From Macrolepiota albuminosa (taxonomy: Eukaryota; Basidiomycota; Agaricomycetes; Agaricales; Agaricaceae), in contig JAMWFC010000126.1 in assembly GCA_027475525.1 (NCBI GenBank), positions 806,001 through 870,000 on the forward strand: a DNA stretch of 64,000 nucleotides, written 5' to 3'. The notes beneath the pieces were generated by a model that did no database searches, was not told where the DNA came from, and worked only from the letters and a program-made list of their open reading frames with translations. Shown piece after piece: positions 22,499 to 34,423 of the stretch. The translations under genes were made by a program, and so were the position numbers. The first letter of the stretch is position 1; each line of letters begins with the position of its first letter.

Positions 22499-23529
22499 CA
22501 CTGTAGCTGATGTGGCAGTCTCCAGAGAAGAAAAAACAAGTTCACGTCTGTCAGGTTATATAATCTGATTTGACTTTGCTAAATCTGATTAATCATCACT
22601 CTTATCATTTCTGATCTGATCTGATACTGGTCTGGCCTAATCTTATCTAAGCATGTGAGCACTTAGATAGCTGCCTTGGCTATCAAACTCCCTACAATTC
22701 CAAATATTAATTCAAAGCTGTCAGCTTTGAATACGTACTGAGCAACTCCCATGTTGTGTCTTCTCCACTCCACTGAACCTCAAACTCAAGGTTCCTCCCC
22801 TCCACCCACTGATGGCCCAGTATATCTTTGACAAACCACTTCTGCTCATCACTTGCTCTGAAGTCATATGCATCAAATGTTACCTGATTTAAAAACAAGG
22901 CATCATTGTTTGCCTTGTAAGGTCTGAGCAGTGACACATCGAACCTGGGCACAATTTTCCTTGCCTGCAATGCTGCAGGCAATTCCAGTACATACTTCGA
23001 GGTATGCAGATCGGCCTCCAGGATCCTATAGGGTCTGATGAATTTTGGGCACAGCTTACTTGCCCTTCCCTTGGAGAGGTTCAAATTCTCCATCAACAAG
23101 TACACTAACACGCCCTGCATTAGTTCTAGATCTGACCTCCACTAAAGAGGCTTTTGGTTACTAGGTTTTGTCCTCTGATATGCAATGCATGTCTGATAAA
23201 ACTTTGTAGCTTCTGTGTACATCTGAGGCCACTAGTACCACTGCCTCAGATACTCCAGCGTCTTGGCAGCTCTAAAATGGCCCACCATCTCATGAGCCTG
23301 CATAAGTATGATGGTGATGAGGGTTTGATCTTGTGGCAGGCAAACAACATCACAGTTGCAAATGTTTTGCATCCACAACAGTCCTTCCACATCTGTCTTG
23401 AAGCATGGATGGTCATCTGAGTGCTCCAAGACCTTGGAGCACAATAGGTCCTTCAGGTACAACCATTTTACCCTGGCTCTAAAGTCATCGGTGACTGCTA
23501 GCAGAGATGCACTGGCACCTTCATGCATA

Positions 23530-23683
23530 TTCAGCATATCAGCAAGGATCATTTCCCAAAATCTTTGTCCTGCTAGCTCCTGCTCCAGAACTTCCAGCTG
23601 TGGACTTTCAGCATATCAGCAAGGATCATTTCCCAAAATCTTTGTCCTGCTAGCTCCTGCTCCAGAACTTCCAGCTGTGGACT
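23530..23683. repeat. Exact 77-bp tandem duplication in gypsy-1 pol
   Basis: Bases 23530-23606 equal 23607-23683, bounded by mismatches on both sides. Collapsing it joins the two integrase reading frames (...GQRFWEMILADMLN...). A perfect copy inside an otherwise heavily mutated element argues for an assembly artefact. Confidence 0.9.
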
Positions 23684-24080
23684 ACTCTGCTGAGCCAGCC
23701 TAAGCTGTTTAGCTTCTATGTCCTGTGCCTCACGCCTTTCCATTATGTGCTGGCTGCACTGTAGCTCACGTATTTGCATTGCCTGGAGCTCTACACATGC
23801 TCTTTAACTTCCTTGTATCAATGATAGGGGAGGTCGTCACCTTGGAGGTCAATGCATATATCCATATTGACATACTCATAGCTATCATAGTACTCCGTAG
23901 CTCTATCGCTCTCGAAGTATCTTGAGAGACAGTCAGCAACTTTATTGAGCTCACTCTTGACATATGTTATGTCAAACTGGTACTGAGACATATAGTCAAT
24001 CCATCGGTGCTGCCTAGAAGATAAGGATGCTTGAGTTTTAAAGAACTCCAGCACTTTATGATTGGTGATGATGTGGATCT

Positions 24081-24286
24081 CACTTCAGAGCATACCAGAA
24101 ATTTCTGGAGAAACATCAATTAGAAACAGGTCAAATAATTTCTAACAAGTATTTCTCTAGAAAATTCTAAAAAAATTGCCTTATTAGGAAATTTTTATAA
24201 AAGTTTCTAGAGAAACACTTATTAAAAATTACATGACCTGTTTTTAATGAATGTTTCTTCAGAAATCTCTGGCATGCCCTGAAGTG
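24081..24286. mobile_element. 206-bp foldback MITE inserted in RNase H of gypsy-1
   Basis: The insert is a near-complete palindrome: CACTTCAGAGCATACCAG at 24081 and its inverted counterpart ending CTGAAGTG at 24286, with arms of about 100 bp. It is flanked by TCT on both sides (24078-24080 and 24287-24289). Taking out the insert and one TCT rejoins GYK to IHIIT, the normal RNase H reading. The CACTT termini and 3-bp duplication fit a CACTA-type (EnSpm) non-autonomous element. Confidence 0.88.
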
Positions 24287-26558
24287 TCTTATACCCCATC
24301 AACTTGTCTTCCCACTTGAGGAGTGCCTCAAGTATCGCTAACGTTTCCACTTCATGCACTGCATAATTCTGCTGAGCTAACATGAACTTTTTTGACATGA
24401 TTCTAGTGGGACGGTATATGAGCCATATAGGCTCAGACCGCCTCGGATCAATGGGATGGATTACAGGAGTTTTTGAGCAGATGCACTTAATCATCTTGAA
24501 GCATTGTTGGTGAATGGGCTGCCATACAAATGGTGCTTTATTCTGTATGATGGACATTGATGGCCCTGTATAAGCAGTAATATCAGGCAAACAATTGCCT
24601 ATATAGTTCACCAAGCCCACAAATCTCTGAACATCATAATACGTTCGAGGCACTCTCTACTCACGTATGTGATCTACCTTATCCTTGTCAGGGTGAATAT
24701 CCTGACTATCAATCTTATATCCAAGACAATTGATTGCATCAGAGTAAAGTTCACATTTCTTTCATTTGAGGTACAGCAAGTTTGATCTCAAGCATTCAAA
24801 AATTATTTAGAGATGCTGCTCATAGTCCTTGATGGTGTTGGAGAAGACAAACATATTGTCTAGGTATATGTGTACAAACCGTCTGATTACATCTTGAAAA
24901 ATAGAGGTTATTAACATCTGAAATGTTGCCGGGGCATTGCAATCTCCAATTTGCATAATATTACTGACATATGTTTCTGTAATCAATGAAAACACTGTCT
25001 TATGGATATTACCCTCTTGGATCCATACTTGTTCATAAGCATCTGTCAGGTCAATCTTTGACCTGAACTTGGTGCATGCAACATCTTCCCAGATTACTTC
25101 CTGATTCAGCAATAGAGTTACATCTTTCACTATATTGTCATTTCCTTGTCAAGCATCCAATGCTGTTTTCAATGACCCATATTTCTTGGGAATACACAAT
25201 AAGGGTGCCACCTGGGAGGCTGGTCTAGCCTTCAAGTACCAGTTAGTCTTGTCTTACAGCTGCTGCTGCAGCACTATCAGGCATTGTGGAAGATAGTACC
25301 AATACACCTTATTCTTATCAATAAGATTGATTTCATGATTCACTTCTTGCCAAGAAGGCAGTTCCTCCTTGGTGCTATTTAGAATATCTGTAAATTTCTT
25401 CTGCCACTGCTGTTGCAGGACAGGAATGTCTTCCAGTGTCAGCCTCTCAGCTTTACTCTTTTTTTTTATCTTGTATTGGCCTTCAGACAAGCACTGTTGC
25501 TTCCTCTTGTGTCCTCAGATGCCCATATTTCTCTCTGAGGGCTGCAATCCTCAGTTCACTTTCATCTGATGTATGTAGACAAGCTACGACTGATAATTTA
25601 TCAAAAATTATCTCGCTTGGCTAAGACACTTCATCATCAGTTGCCTATCAATACTATTCTCCTGTTGCATTCCAGCATAATCCTCTCCATGCATATATGG
25701 ATGACACCAATTTGTTCCATTCTGGGGGCATGTGGGAATCAAACACCTACTCAAATGTTGGGTGTGGTACAGGTCAATCCCAGATTGACCTCTCTGTTAG
25801 CAATGACGACGATGTGTCCACCCTTTTCTCTTTGTCTGTAACAAGGTCCTCGACCTTAACTTTTGACCATGTTAGTTGGCATTTGGCTACCTTCTGAGGC
25901 TCACTGTCCTCAGCTCTCCTACATTTTGTTGCCATCTTACCCTGTATTCTGAGTATCTCAGTTTTTTTGGGCTCCTTCTTCCCCTTCTTCAAAGTGCGCT
26001 TGTACTCTTCAACCTCATGTTTCAGCACCATAAGTGCAGGGCTATCACTTAGCAAGCTTGCTCCAGCTCAACCTCCTCCTCCACAGTAGAAAATTGTTTC
26101 CCATCATCTAGTCATTTCCACCATATTAATGGCTTCTTCTTAATGGCTCTGTGGTGATGGATCCTCTCATCCCTATTATTCAGAGCTACCCATATAGCTG
26201 GAATAGTCTCACTATCTACCATGATCTGATTACTCTCAAAGTCCAGAATAACATTGTATTTATGCATGTATAGTATCTTGACAATCATGTCATAGCAGTC
26301 AAAGTTTGCCACATCAAGATATTTCTGGCTCTTAGTCTTTGCACAAGCTATAGCTGCCTGTGTTCTGAACTGAACAGTAGCAGAACTGCCCACAGTTCCC
26401 AGCTGAAGAAGCAATGGCTCCTTCAGCTCGCTCAAGTAGATGTTGTGTACCTGACAAAACTGAGATGTTGTATCAGTTGCTGTACTCCCAGAGTCCCACA
26501 AGGTTCAAGCCTTGTGCTCATCAACTTCTATATATGACACGAGACACTCTTTGTCCTC

Positions 26559-29500
26559 TCACTTCACTGCTGGTCTAGACAGCTTATCAGGTGATTTGCA
26601 AAAATGTACCTCATACACCTTCACATTGGCTGCTCCTATTGGGTGGTCCATTTCACTGACCAGATAATCTGTCAGTGGTCCTATGAACTCTGTTTCAGAC
26701 TCTTGGCCATAATAGACATTATTATAGACATTATACATGTTTACCTCAACATATTCAGTGTCCAAGTTGTCCTCCTTCTCAGAGACCTTGTCCATCTCTG
26801 TAACCTTAGCATTGAGGTGCTCCACCTTATTATCATTGATGTCAGGCTCATTATCTGAGTCCACTTCATCCTTATCAGAGATAGTAGTCTGTGCTGCACG
26901 CACAAATGTGCATGGTCTCACTCTATACAGACGCTGTGGCTTAGCTGGGCATTTCCTTGCAAAATATCCTGCCTTCCCACAATAGAAGCACTCAGTATCC
27001 TTTCTACAGACAGAGTTGTCTCCCAATTCTGGCTTCCTTCTCATGGGATGGTCTGATGGTCTGCTAGTGTCAGCTGCCTTGCCTGCACCTGCTCCCTCCT
27101 CTGGCTTGCCCTTCACCTTGCACTGCACCAGCAGGCAAGAGCTCCTAAACATCGGCACTTGCCCTGCTATCAGCCATATCACAAGCTAGGGGTCCAGATT
27201 GTCAGCCAGGTCTTGCTGTTTTACCTAAAAGGTGCTGACCTTCCAGAGCTCTAGTCTTTTAACCTGACACACTATAAGCCACGTCTTGGCATGATGCAGA
27301 TTAAAGTGCCATGCCACTTTGTGTGACTATTCATAGTGCAGTGCATGCACAACAAATTCCTCCACAGAATTTACTTTGGAGGAGAGTCTGTCATCACAAA
27401 TCAGAAACTCCCTCATTGCATCTGGAATACCTCTCAAGAATGTTGTGGCAGTGAGTTGGGCTAATTGATGGATCAAAGACAAGGTCAAAAGAGTGAGAAA
27501 ATGAGTGTAGGAGTAGAGGTCAAAATAGGTAGGAAAAAATGTATGAGAGCGAGAAGGCATGAAACATTGCTCATAGTAATGCAATGAAAGCTTGTAGTTC
27601 AGTGACAAATGAATACTAGTAGAAGAGAAAGAGCAGTGCAAGAATAGACAGACTCCAGTGAGAGAGCAATTATAGTACAGCTTCAAGAAAGATGAGTCAA
27701 ACACCAAGAAGAAAGAGGAGAAGCAAAGCAAAGAAAGCCAAGGAGGTTGACTAGCAGAAGATAGCTCAAGACATCAAGATTCCAAGGAGCCGATGAGCTG
27801 GAATGAAAGCAGAGATGCTGTGACAGTTGATCAGTCCAAGAACAGAGCTGAGACAGAGAAGCTAGAACACCAAGAAGTCGAGAGAATCTGAGTATGCTGC
27901 CCAAGACAGCAAGTATGTGATGTTTGACATTGGATCAGATATTGACTAAGCCAGAACAGAGCCAAGCAGACAAGACAGCCAAGAACAGACCAGATAACAA
28001 CAAGGCAAGAGTACAAATGCATGAAACAAGCTCAGCACAAGACCAGAGATTGTAAGGTACAATAACCTATTTATTCATATGTTTCTCCTGCCTTTTATAC
28101 CTATTTTACATGTTCTTAGCATTGACAATCTATTCTAAAATTGTTTTGAATCATTGATTCCTTCCCAATTCTTTTTCTGACCGCTGATCAGTCTCATAAT
28201 CTTAAAACTCTATTCCTTTTCTTACCCTATTTGTATAACTCATTTCCTAATCCGGCTTCATTGTTTACTACCATAGTCTTATCCAGACACTTCTCTCCAT
28301 TTTAGCTTATACTTATTATTTTTATTGTCAAATTCAATTTGCTTGTTTGTTGACTCCTTCAACCTGATTCCATCAGCAACTCTTTTTCTTCTACCACAAC
28401 GTATCTATCATTACCCAGCTATCTGGATATATAGACATATTTTGGGCATGATCAATCAAGATATCATAGAACATAAATGCAGTGTTGACAAATGCTTCCC
28501 TTGCATCTTGCATAATCAATGCACTAACAAAACTGTTATATAGCTTAAAGATAATATTCTTAAACATCTACTGTTATCATGCTCTATTATAGTGGAGAAT
28601 GTGCTGCTAAAACCAATTCTTGGCTGGCCCATCCAAGAACTCTGGCAGCACAAACACGTGTTCTCTGTTCAAGCAGTCCTCTTCATACTGGCACAATGCT
28701 AGGTGATTACATATGTCTATTATTCAATTCTCCAAGTCACTGAACTTGAATTCTCCTTTATATGGCTAGATATGCTTGGCTTCTGCTTTATGCAGCTTGA
28801 TATCTTCTGATAGCCATAAGGGCATGCCTACTGCATCATTGATTATACTGCTGAGGTGCTGGTGCATATTATTATTGTACACCTTGGTCACCTCAGTTAA
28901 CTCTGGTGTCTTATTTCTACTCTCTGCTGGTGGAATAGTAGAGAACACCCACACAAGTCTTTGACCTGCACCATATGCTGGGATTCTACCATTCCATTGC
29001 GGTGGTGACTGCCTACCACTGTCTCCTCCACCTTGTTCAACTGGGTGTGAAGCCAGATCCTCCCATCCTTGCTCTGAGCGCTCCACACATTTAAGATACT
29101 ATTCTTGCATAGCATTTACAGGTGTTTATTCTTCAAATACTATACCTTGATCATCTATCAAGGTATGGCCTTGGCAGGTCAGGTACTGATTCCTCATGCA
29201 CTGATAGGCCACACAATCAGCTAATGACATAGCTATTGGAACACAACTCTGAGACATCCTCTCATCTGACTCGCTTTTGACCTGTGCTGAGGTGGCATCT
29301 TCCACCTCATGCTCCTCTGACTCTGCTCCTGGCCTAGTAGCAGTGGACTCCTCTGTGGACTGAGGTCACACAGTGTGACCTTGGAATGCTTCCTGCCATT
29401 GTGCAGCATGAAATTTTGTGGCAAACTGTTTTTCTGACTCCCCTGGTTGCTGAGGAGCATAAATGTTACTCATTACTTCCTCCAGATGAGGAGAGAGTCT

Positions 29501-30180
29501 TGTCCTCACTGGAATCAATAGAATGAGATTTGCTCCCTCTAGTGTCAAGGCCATTGAGCCTCAATGCATCTTCCTCTGCATGTATGCCTAAGCTTTGAGC
29601 TTCAGGATATGCATATAAAAATCAATATATTCTAATAAGTTTTCAGGAGATACAATTTCACCTCTAGCCTGTACCATATGAATGTGTTTCAGCATGTATA
29701 GTCCTAACCTTGTCCAAGTAGTATCCCTGGCAATTGCAGGGTACTTGCCCCACACCAATGACATCTGCACTTGTAAAATTGACCCATGGTGTCCACTCTC
29801 CTCATTGTTCAATGTTTCCTGATCTTTCCAGTAGACCTCTGATGCCCCCTGCTCTGGGCCATCGGCATTGATTCAATTAGTGCCTGAGTCTGACCCATGT
29901 GTCCTATCTGTAAATTGTGAAGGTCTTTGACCTTCCAAGACATTCCAGCTCACAGTAGCTCTTCCAGGCCTCATAGGCGGGCGACCCCCCCTACTACTTA
30001 ATGCTGGAGTGTCCCATCTTGCTTGTGGGTTGTCATGGCCACCTGCTGCCTGGGCTGGCCATTGCTTGGTCCACTGAGTGCCACCTGGCATTCCTTGTGG
30101 CTACAGAAGAGTACTTTCTGCTGCTGCCTCACCTGATGTTTTGAGGGGCAGCCCTTGACCTTGGTCTGCTGGCGGGACTA
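26559..30180 (-). pseudogene. gypsy-1 Gag, decayed and split by a solo LTR
   Basis: Gag coding segments run from about 30180 (Pro/Gly-rich N-terminal part) through 29812-29366 (ENLLEYIDFYMHILKLKA, PGESEKQFATKFHA) and 28766-28400 (LPEFLDGPAKNWF, MQDARDAFVNTAF, YPDSWVMID). After the nested LTR they resume at 27440 (FLRGIPDAMREFL) and reach a zinc knuckle at about 26990 (CFYCGKAGYFARKC), where the expected His is Tyr. The order matches Ty3/gypsy capsid and nucleocapsid. Stops are numerous, so the gene is dead. Confidence 0.82.
27444..28398. mobile_element. Solo LTR (955 bp) inside gypsy-1 gag
   Basis: The ends are TGTGGCAG (27444) and CTACCACA (28398), a TG...CA pair with a short inverted repeat. 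The flanks ATGT (27440-27443) and ACGT (28399-28402) look like a 4-bp target duplication with one C/T change. Removing the insert and one flank makes gag continuous (VMID to FLRGIP). Inside there is no coding sequence; a T-rich stretch near 28060-28110 could hold the polyadenylation region. No second copy of this LTR is in the window. Confidence 0.75.
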
Positions 30181-30364
30181 TCAGATACATAAACAACTAT
30201 GTGAAAATCTTATTTTTATGGTCAAACTCAGTTTGCTGATGAGTTGACATCCTTGTCAGCATGTCAACTAGAGTTAATGTTCATAATTCCTATCAGTCTA
30301 GACTTAGTTCTAGACTCATAATTCTTTTTGTAGGCTGAAATTGAACCTGAAAGGTTCAAAAAAG

Positions 30365-30629
30365 TGGAACAATGTCAATAGCTTACAGTCACACCACAGA
30401 ACCAGATCAATGTTTGATTCAGTCCTATGAGTAGTGTAACAAAAAAGCTACCTTATATAAGGTAGTAGCAATGAGTGTACATAGTATATTATGTAATTTA
30501 GTAATATAGCAATTATGGCAATATATATTATGAAGTCTCGTCTGGATCTACTGAACAACATGAAGGTTGTTCAGCAACAACACGATTAAGGTTAGACTTA
30601 GTTCTGAGGCTCTAGATCACTTGGTTACA
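30365..30629 (-). repeat. 5' LTR of gypsy-1
   Basis: 265 bp, TGGAACAATG at 30365 to GGTTACA at 30629, followed by the target duplication AGCGT. It preserves the TG terminus lost in the other copy. Confidence 0.9.
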
Positions 30630-30633
30630 AGCG

Positions 30634-32340
30634 TATACACAGTTCTTGTATTGAAACTCTGTCTCTGGTAATAGGTTACTACAGTCATTCTGTTGTTCAT
30701 TGCAGAAGAGCCAGAGATACTGTTCTAGCTCTTGGTTGACACACTTGGTCTAGCCATCAGACTGGGAGTGGTAGGCTGTGAAAGTGTGAAGTTTAACATG
30801 AAGGAGGCAAAACAGTTCTCTGGTAAACTCTGCCACAAACTGAGGTCCATGGTCTGAGATGTAGACATCTGACAACCTATGGAGTTTCCAGACATGCTTC
30901 CAGTACAGATTAGCAGTGTCTATAGCAGAGCAAGTAGTGTGTGTTGGAATAAAATGAGCATGCTTGCTACAGAAATCTACTACCACCATGATCATGTTAT
31001 ATCTATAAGAGTCTGGTAACTTGACAATGAAGTCTACTAAGGCTATACTCCAATGCTCAGCTGGAATGGACAAAAATTGAAGCTGTCTCATAGGAGGCTG
31101 ATAACAAGGCTTAGTCTGAAGGCAGAGATCACAGGTGGAGGTGTAGGAGCCAATATACTGCAACATTTGAGGCCACTAGTAATTCTGGGAGACCAGCTCC
31201 AGTGTTTTCCATCTGTCAGGATAACCTGCAACCAGAGAGTCATGATGCTGCTCTACAATCCACCTCCAGAGGTCTGGCAGGTTGAGAACATAAATGCACT
31301 CCTGAAAAGTGAGAAGACTATTCTCCAAAGACCACTTGTAAACCAGACATAGAGATCCATCCTTCTTCTTAATAAAGAAGACTTGAGAGGCCATCAGAGA
31401 CTTTGAGAGGCAAATGCAATCAGAATCTAACTTTTCTTGCAAAAAGGCATCAAGCTCATCCTGTTTTTTTGGGAGAGATAGGATAGACCTTGCAGCTAGA
31501 GGCTCAGCATTAGGCATGAGCTCAATAGCATGGTTCCACTGCTTATGTTCTGGCAGGGAGTCAAATGATGCCTTAGAGAAAACATCTTCAAAGTCTTGCA
31601 GGTGATGAGGAACTGCATTTTGGAACAACTTAGGAGCAGAGTTAGCAGCAAATGCCTGAGCTAGCTGCTGGAAAGTAGTTTGGCTAGCTCTAATCTCTGC
31701 TACAGTTGGTGGAGGTCATAATGTAGTTGCATAAATTCTATCACCTGTCTCAATAGCCTTGTCTGGAGCACACTCAAATTTACCCTTGCATCTATCTTCC
31801 ATCTGAGCTTCACTTACTATACCTCAAATGTCCTTATAGAAGGCCTCTTTATAAGAAAATGCTAAGGTGGGAGGATCCAGTAGGTCAATGTCTGCAAAGG
31901 GGAAGTGTCCAACTCAGCAAGCCTGGATAGCAGCATGCTCATAGACCAACTCTCTATGCTCCTCTCTAACTTTCTTGGCACATGTGGAACATCATCAAGA
32001 GCAGTGGCTCATACTCACCTTACTCTTGGTCTAGCCAATCTCAGGATTCTGATCATGCAGCCAGGAGAACCCAAGTATTATGTCCTGCTTTCCTAGGCTG
32101 GTGACTGCAAAGACCACACATTCAGAATGAGTCTGATAACAAAGAACTAAATCCACTACTGAGCAGATGGATCTAGCTTTATTAAGCATACCATCAATAT
32201 TATAGACTGAAATAGAATAAGAGAGGGGTCAGATAGTAAGCTGGTGTTGTTCCACATAATTGATGTTCAGAAAGAGTCCAGTAGTACCACTGTCCAAGAG
32301 AGCTATGACACTTTGAGTCTGCTAAATATCAGTTGTCTCA
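30634..32340 (-). pseudogene. gypsy-2 Pol: protease, partial RT, integrase
   Basis: The protease motif ALLDSGTTGLFLN is near 32310, with GKQDIILGFSWL at 32080. The RT N-terminal part (MASQVFFIKKKDGSLCLVYKW) at 31400-31330 stops abruptly, and the frame jumps into the integrase zinc domain (HHDSLVAGYPDRWKTLELV, CDLCLQTK), so most of RT and all of RNase H are deleted. Integrase then shows IALVDFIVKLPDS and YISDHGPQF, and SDG-stop-TKCVNQELEQYL, where the usual catalytic Glu position is Lys. The last codons before the gypsy-1 insertion are at 30640. Confidence 0.85.
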
Positions 32341-32579
32341 ATCTCTACATTCAGACACAGAGAATTGGGAGAAGAAGTGGAGGCAACAACATAGCAATGA
32401 GGAAGGCATTGTTTCCAAGCTGAGACACATGGTTGTCAGACAGGAGAAGGAGAAGAAGAGGAGGTCTTAGCTAAGGCGTGGACCAAGAGGGTATTTTGTA
32501 TGTTGGAGGTGCTTACAGTTTCAGTCAGAGAATCATGAACAGGGAGCAATATATTAGAAGATTCTACTGATAGACATGT

Positions 32580-33791
32580 GAACCAATCAGCACCAAGCAG
32601 CAGAAGCATACAACTTATTCATCACTCTATTGAAAATCCTCTTCTGCAGAACCAAAAGACCCATCCAATGGTTCTGCTACAGCCTCCACAGGACCCAAGG
32701 ACTTCTCCAAAGATTCTGTTTCAGTCTGTACATTTGAGGAGAGGTTTTCATGAAGGTCTTGGGCAGCAAGAAGCTGGAGAAAGGGCTCTTCTTACTCTAA
32801 GACTAAGAGATAGTGCACCTCCAACTCCTGGAGGCAATATCAAGCAAGGTGACCAGGCTTTTCACAGCAATGGCAGAGGAGAGGAAGAGAGGAATGTTGA
32901 CAAGAGATGTCAATATCCATAGGTACTCTGAGAGGGAGAGAGATGCCTATGAGGTAGAGTGAGGGACAGTTCTGCAGTAGAGCTTACATTATAACTTCAT
33001 GAGCTGCCACTGATTATGTGCTACCTGATACCAGGACTCAATACTTGTATTGTCAGATTGTCCCTCAGCCATGCTGTTGATCCAGTCTATGAGAGAGGGA
33101 AGGAGGCCATCTCAGAAGATGAAACAGAGCTGAAAACCATCTGGATAGCAGGCCTGTTCAGCAAAAGCTCTGAAAGAGTCAATATACTAATTTAAGGTCT
33201 GCTTCCCCTGTCCATATCAATGAGGGTCTTGGAGAGTGAGGACTGCTACCTTGGCAGAGTCCAAGGGGAAGAATTCTCTTTGAAACTCCTTTTTAAACTG
33301 ATTCCAACTTCCAAAACTATCTACTCCTCCAGAGCATTAAAAAACTTATAGTATGTTTGTCAAAGCTTGCACTGACTTTATGTAGAAAAGAACCCAGGCA
33401 ATCTTGAGAGCATTGGAGGGGAAAGCCTCACCACTGAGCTAAATATAGGTGACACATAACTGCAGGAAGCACTTGCCTATGCCTTGGTCACCATTAAATG
33501 CACCTAGGAGTGCTGAGCAAGGAATATTGGCATGAACTGGGGAGGAGGCCTGAAAGCAAGGAACTGGAGGTGCCTGGAGAGGAGTAGGAGTGAGAGGGAG
33601 GCACCCTAAGAGGGCCTGAAAGAAATGGGAGATGGTGTCTGTAGCCTGATGTAATCCAGCAAGTTTGGTGGTGGAGAGAGTGAGGAAAGCTTAAGTAGTC
33701 TTAGCCTGAGTCTCCAGAGCAAGCAACTCCAGGCATCATTCTGAGGGGCAGAAGCATCCAGGGGAGCACTTGAGGGGGCTGGTTGGGTCAT
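32580..33791 (-). pseudogene. gypsy-2 Gag, decayed
   Basis: The frame starts MTQPAPSSAPLDASAPQ at 33791 and is recognisable in pieces. The zinc knuckle near 32870 reads CHCCEKPGHLA-stop-YC, a CCHC motif broken by a TGA that would be CGA before C-to-T decay. Order and position upstream of the protease fit gag. Confidence 0.65.
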
Positions 33792-33966
33792 AGAAACAAC
33801 AGAGGAGCAGGGAGTAATCCAGTGGAGGAGTGACCTAAAGAGACAAGAGAGGGCTCAAGCAGGCTGAAGGGGACTACCAGACTAAAATGTAGAGACTTGT
33901 TCTGCTGCAAGAGTGACCTCTGGAGGCTGTGGCTCAGTCACACAGCTGGCAGAGGGAGATCCAAAG

Positions 33967-34423
33967 TGTATTAGAGTATGTACTGACAATATCATAATAA
34001 CTACCCACCTGGCAGAGGGAAATCCAAAGAGAACAAGTCTAAGGATTCTCTATGCTAGATTGGACACTTCTGGGGCCTCTGAAGCATGGGAAACAAATGT
34101 ACAGTACAACAAAACCTTAAAAATTTGAAAATTGCCTAAATAAACAACTATGCAAACAAGGCAGGAAAACTCTGGACTTTGGAAGTCAAAAAGGCAAACT
34201 CCAGCTTATATACGCAGTCTGGAAGCAGTGCTGAAGGGCCACACTTGTCTGAATAATAGCTAAAAAACCAGAGCATTTCAAAGGCTGAGAATAGTACTAA
34301 CAAATAGTGTTGAGAGAATAGAAACAGCAAAATAAGAGAATGATAGAAGAAATAAGAAAATGAATGAAAGTAGAGTAAAGGAATAGGGAGTGAAAGAAGG
34401 AAGAAATAAGGAGTCCTCTGACA
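33967..34423 (-). repeat. Probable 5' LTR of gypsy-2
   Basis: Boundaries are inferred: TGTATTAGAG at 33967 and CTCTGACA at 34423 give TG...CA ends with partly inverted termini. The element strand has a TATA box (GTATATAAGC near 34212). Inside the LTR end the sequence continues CTT then TGGATCTCCCTCTGCC, a plausible tRNA primer site. The partner 3' LTR is not seen, so the inner edge is uncertain. Confidence 0.5.

Larger units (their letters stand above)
22707..26526 (-). pseudogene. gypsy-1 Pol (protease, RT, RNase H, integrase, chromodomain), decayed
   Basis: In order on the minus strand: protease WDSGSTATD (about 26500); RT start LPSWQEVNHEINLIDKNK (25400-25260) and RT core FRSKIDLTDAYEQVW with the catalytic motif changed to YLDN (about 24880); RNase H SKKFMLAQQNYAVHEVETLA (24400-24300), split by a MITE, then KVADCLSRYF (23920). 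Integrase follows with the zinc part AHEMVGHF...CIAYQRTK (23300-23160). The integrase catalytic core is missing: the frame jumps near 23125 from the zinc domain to KFIRPYRILEADLHTSKY and a C-terminal chromodomain (KWFVKDILGHQWVEGRNLEF...TTWE) ending at 22707. A 77-bp duplication at 23530 breaks the frame but is probably an artefact. The element cannot move by itself. Confidence 0.9.
18413..30629 (-). mobile_element. gypsy-1: 12.2-kb chromodomain Ty3/gypsy element, decayed
   Basis: LTRs of 265 bp each (18413-18677 and 30365-30629) flank the element, with the target duplication AGCGT at 18408-18412 and 30630-30634. Minus-strand contents run gag, protease, RT, RNase H, integrase and chromodomain (30180 to 22707). 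Extra ORFs then occupy the 4 kb before the 3' LTR. A solo LTR (27444-28398) and a MITE (24081-24286) are nested in it. Many stops and active-site changes are C-to-T or G-to-A, and CpG is almost absent (one CpG counted in 26041-26520). A tRNA-type primer site is not obvious: the bases after the 5' LTR are CTTTTTTGAACC. Confidence 0.92.
30630..34423 (-). mobile_element. gypsy-2, 5' part of a decayed Ty3/gypsy element
   Basis: This is the major part of an older minus-strand gypsy element split by gypsy-1. It has a probable 5' LTR (33967-34423), gag (33791 to about 32580), protease, a truncated RT and integrase up to the break at 30634. Its 5' edge TGTCAGAG at 34423 interrupts the RT of copia-2. 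Like gypsy-1 it is CpG-poor and full of stops. Confidence 0.85.
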
